From Candidatus Bathycorpusculum fermentans (lineage in GTDB: Archaea > Thermoproteota > Bathyarchaeia > Bathyarchaeales > Bathycorpusculaceae): 5,121 nt of DNA. How positions within the stretch are numbered: position 1 is the stretch's first letter; each line of letters opens with the position of its first letter. Below, piece by piece: positions 5,006 through 5,121 of the stretch. The stretch covers positions 1-5,121 of the forward strand of contig WRGM01000061.1 in assembly GCA_009787175.1 (NCBI GenBank). Direction: 5' to 3'. Under the pieces are notes generated by a model that was not told the DNA's origin, searched no databases, and worked only from the letters and a program-made list of their open reading frames with translations. Both the position numbers and the translations under genes were made by a program.

Positions 5006-5100
5006 ATGGAGAGAAATATTGTTGTGACGGTTCCGCAATATAATAAATTGGTAAAAATCGGGTAAAAACGCGTGGCATATCCATCATAGAGGTGTGTTGA
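5006..5100 (+). pseudogene. possible decayed ribbon-helix-helix gene fragment
   Basis: ATG 5006 opens 19 codons (MERNIVVTVPQ then YNKLVKIG) ending at TAA 5063-5065. Continuing in the frame one base back gives VKTRGISIIEVC before TGA 5098-5100. Together these recall the start of CopG-type ribbon-helix-helix proteins, which have a beta strand with VxVP, a helix with KL, then K-x-RGIS-x-x-EV. A TATA-like TTTAAAAA (4971-4978) lies about 31 nt before the ATG and AGAGAG about 9 nt before it. If so, the gene is frameshifted and truncated. The match is short and could be chance; a real 19-residue peptide is another possibility. Confidence 0.2.
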
Positions 5101-5121
5101 AACCAGTAAAATTATGAAAAA

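Noticed and set aside
4773..5043. Open frames on both strands across the tRNA (the minus one contains GRRDLNPGS)
   Set aside because: GRRDLNPGS-type peptides are the familiar false translation of a tRNA T-arm on the opposite strand; the region is a complete tRNA-Gly.
4856..5121. tRNA-Gly as an integration site
   Set aside because: No second copy of the tRNA 3' end, no integrase and no att-like direct repeat is present in the window.

Overview
The window looks like part of an AT-rich archaeal chromosome. The evidence is an archease gene, an RtcB-type RNA ligase with close full-length similarity to the archaeal enzymes, an Elf1-like zinc-ribbon protein (a eukaryote-like elongation factor known from several archaeal lineages), a tRNA-Gly with an archaeal-style A discriminator, TATA-like boxes about 25-30 nt before starts, and frequent GTG/TTG starts. 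A TACK-type lineage such as Bathyarchaeia would fit, but that placement is inference. No phage, IS element, CRISPR array or integrase is visible.

Layout. 1-140 is non-coding and ends in a good TATA box. 141-299 is a possible 52-residue Cys-rich hydrophobic ORF whose stop overlaps the archease start (ATGA). 296-745 is archease (+). 748-1404 is a long, zinc-LID adenylate kinase (-), convergent with archease and only 2 nt away. 1405-1530 is a divergent promoter region. 1531-2463 is a metallo-beta-lactamase-fold hydrolase (+, TTG start). 2501-3988 is rtcB (+, GTG start, probably leaderless). 3989-4222 is A/C-rich spacer. 4223-4504 is a 93-residue Elf1-like zinc ribbon (-). 4505-4855 has no confident gene but carries promoters and, next to the tRNA, an 8-bp hairpin. 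4856-4934 is tRNA-Gly(UCC) with an encoded CCA. The last 190 bases hold only a tiny ORF, perhaps a decayed ribbon-helix-helix gene.

How the genes relate. Archease is the activator of RtcB, and RtcB seals tRNA exons and other broken RNAs using GTP and Mn2+. Here the two partners lie about 1.75 kb apart with two unrelated-looking genes between them, each apparently with its own promoter. The MBL-fold gene next to rtcB has all metal ligands but no assignable substrate. Adenylate kinase (nucleotide balance), the Elf1-like protein (transcription elongation) and the tRNA are housekeeping. No classical defence or novel multi-gene system is evident.

The least ordinary signals are the small ORF coupled to archease, the sharp change in strand composition (G/T-rich on the left, A/C-rich on the right, independent of gene direction), the altered CxC zinc knuckle in the Elf1-like protein, and the hairpin that would fill the tRNA 5' leader.
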